Positions 4,204 to 5,114 of a DNA stretch of 5,114 nucleotides are shown piece by piece. The DNA is taken from contig JAJYKO010000512.1 in the NCBI GenBank assembly GCA_021788565.1, positions 1 through 5,114 on the forward strand. Reading direction: 5' to 3'. The position numbers and the translations under genes were made by a program. The notes under the pieces were generated by a model. It ran no database searches and was not told where the DNA came from. It saw only the letters and a program-made list of their open reading frames with translations. Source of the DNA: Chloroflexota bacterium (GTDB lineage Bacteria > Chloroflexota > UBA6077). Each line of letters opens with the position of its first letter. Position 1 is the first letter of the stretch.

Positions 4204-5114
4204 ACTTCTTGACAGGGACCGTGACTACTTTCAGGAACTTGAGCTTATCACCGGCCTCTACCTGGACGACGGTGTTCGAATGCAGTCCATCGCCATTGGG
4301 GGTGAAGTCGTAAGTGCCACAAGCCCCAGTGTAGGTGCCGTGGATGCCGAGGATGTACTGCATGATCTTGGAGCGATCCTCGCCCACAGCCCCGATGGCC
4401 TTGGCGAAGAGCTCGATGGCGTCGTAGTTATAGGAGGAAAGGGCATCCGCCGGCTTGCCGTACTCCTTCTGATAGGCGTCCCCGTATGCCTTGGACTCGG
4501 GGGTCTGGCCGGGGAAGAAGTCGACGACCACGTATATGCCCGCCGCCGCGTCCTTGGACAGCCCGAGCGTGTCCGACTCAGCGTTTGATGGTGACCCCAT
4601 GTACTTGTATGGAAGCTTGAGGTCGTGGTACTGGCGCTGGATAAGGGCCGCGTCCTCTGGCCGGGTGTTGTAGTCTACCATCACCTCGGCGCCCGCATCC
4701 TTAATCGAGAGCAGCTGGGCGGTGAAGTCCTTACTGCTGGCGGTGTAGGGTACGTTCTTGACGACGGTCAGTCCCTGCTCCTTGGCATACTGCTCCACGA
4801 GGGTCGCGCCGCCGGTGCCAAAGGCGTCGGAGTCGTGAAGGATGCCGACCTTGGTCAGCTTCAGGTCCTGCTTGATGTACTGGATCATCGCCGCGGCGGC
4901 GATGGAGTCATCAGGCCTGAGCCGGAAGATCCACGGGTTGCCCATGTTGGTGTTCTTGACCGCGGTGCCACCCGTTGCCTCGGGAATGCCAGCAGCCTTG
5001 ACGGTGTCGGACACCGCCTGGATCTGCGTGCTCAGCGCCGACCCCAACATCACGAGCGCATTGTCCTGCTCAATGACCTTGTTCGTTGCGGCAAGAGCCC
5101 CGGGGTTGGTGGAC
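4202..5114 (-). CDS. Branched-chain amino acid type ABC transporter substrate-binding protein (N-terminus outside window)
   Basis: The frame is open from the right edge: 303 residues are visible and a TAG ends at 4202. The product fits the type I periplasmic binding fold of LivJ/LivK-like proteins (Peripla_BP_6), which capture amino acids, or sometimes amides or urea, outside the membrane and deliver them to an ABC permease. The visible part starts at NPGALAATNKVIEQDN, the lobe-1 helix before the LGSALS strand turn. It continues through PWIFRLRPDDS (about 60-70), the second-lobe strand VGILHDSDAFG, YTASSKDFTAQLL (123-135), and SSYNYDAIELFAKAI near 226-240. Family length of roughly 380-420 residues implies that about 80-120 are missing, including any signal peptide. 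An internal GTG-ATG at 5053-5048 is not the start, because the family pattern continues upstream of it. No permease or ATPase gene follows, and the hairpin after the stop suggests it ends its operon. Ligand specificity cannot be read. Confidence 0.9.
   Translation of the reverse strand, partial: STNPGALAATNKVIEQDNALVMLGSALSTQIQAVSDTVKAAGIPEATGGTAVKNTNMGNPWIFRLRPDDSIAAAAMIQYIKQDLKLTKVGILHDSDAFGTGGATLVEQYAKEQGLTVVKNVPYTASSKDFTAQLLSIKDAGAEVMVDYNTRPEDAALIQRQYHDLKLPYKYMGSPSNAESDTLGLSKDAAAGIYVVVDFFPGQTPESKAYGDAYQKEYGKPADALSSYNYDAIELFAKAIGAVGEDRSKIMQYILGIHGTYTGACGTYDFTPNGDGLHSNTVVQVEAGDKLKFLKVVTVPVKK

Noticed and set aside
1..5114. A novel defence system, mobile element, CRISPR array or biosynthetic cluster
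   Set aside because: I see no transposase, integrase, nuclease, toxin-antitoxin pair, regularly spaced repeats or biosynthetic enzymes. The complete genes are household, transport or small metal-binding proteins.

Overview
The window is a stretch of ordinary bacterial chromosome, moderately GC-rich by eye. Start codons are mostly preceded by recognisable Shine-Dalgarno sequences. It holds six protein genes: two cut by the window edges and four complete. There are no RNA genes, CRISPR arrays, insertion sequences or phage genes that I can recognise. The gene mix fits a free-living, probably soil or sediment, Terrabacteria-type organism. It includes a TatA ending in a zinc ribbon, a small CxxC-x17-CxxC zinc-ribbon protein and a LivJ-type binding protein. 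I would guess Chloroflexota or a relative such as Dormibacterota, but this is a weak inference with no rRNA or marker gene to support it.

Left part (1-2455). The window opens with the last 67 codons of a 6-phosphofructokinase on the plus strand. A GC-rich hairpin separates it from a convergent tatA-like gene on the minus strand. That gene has the usual Tat transmembrane helix and amphipathic helix, but it ends in a four-cysteine zinc ribbon. It has its own good sigma70-type promoter just after the stop codon of the next minus-strand gene, a complete APC-superfamily amino acid permease.

Middle (2456-3676). About 206 bases containing two adjacent GC hairpins separate the permease from a minus-strand hemerythrin (HHE) protein with all six expected iron ligands. 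Then comes a 445-base divergent intergenic region. It holds two plus-strand promoter candidates: one has a perfect 5-3-5 inverted repeat filling its spacer, the other has a consensus TATAAT. It also holds a 14-codon open reading frame with a strong Shine-Dalgarno, which could be a leader peptide.

Right part (3677-5114). A plus-strand gene encodes a 116-residue protein with two zinc ribbons joined and followed by Gly/Tyr/Arg-rich linkers, one of which is an exact nine-residue repeat. It converges on the 3' part (303 residues) of a branched-chain amino acid type ABC substrate-binding protein. Two strong hairpins lie between them, one suited to each gene.

Together the genes cover glycolysis, protein export, amino acid uptake by two routes (secondary carrier and ABC system) and oxygen, iron or stress handling. 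They do not form one operon or an obvious new system. The points most worth a second look are the TatA-zinc-ribbon fusion and the regulated-looking upstream region of the double zinc-ribbon gene.
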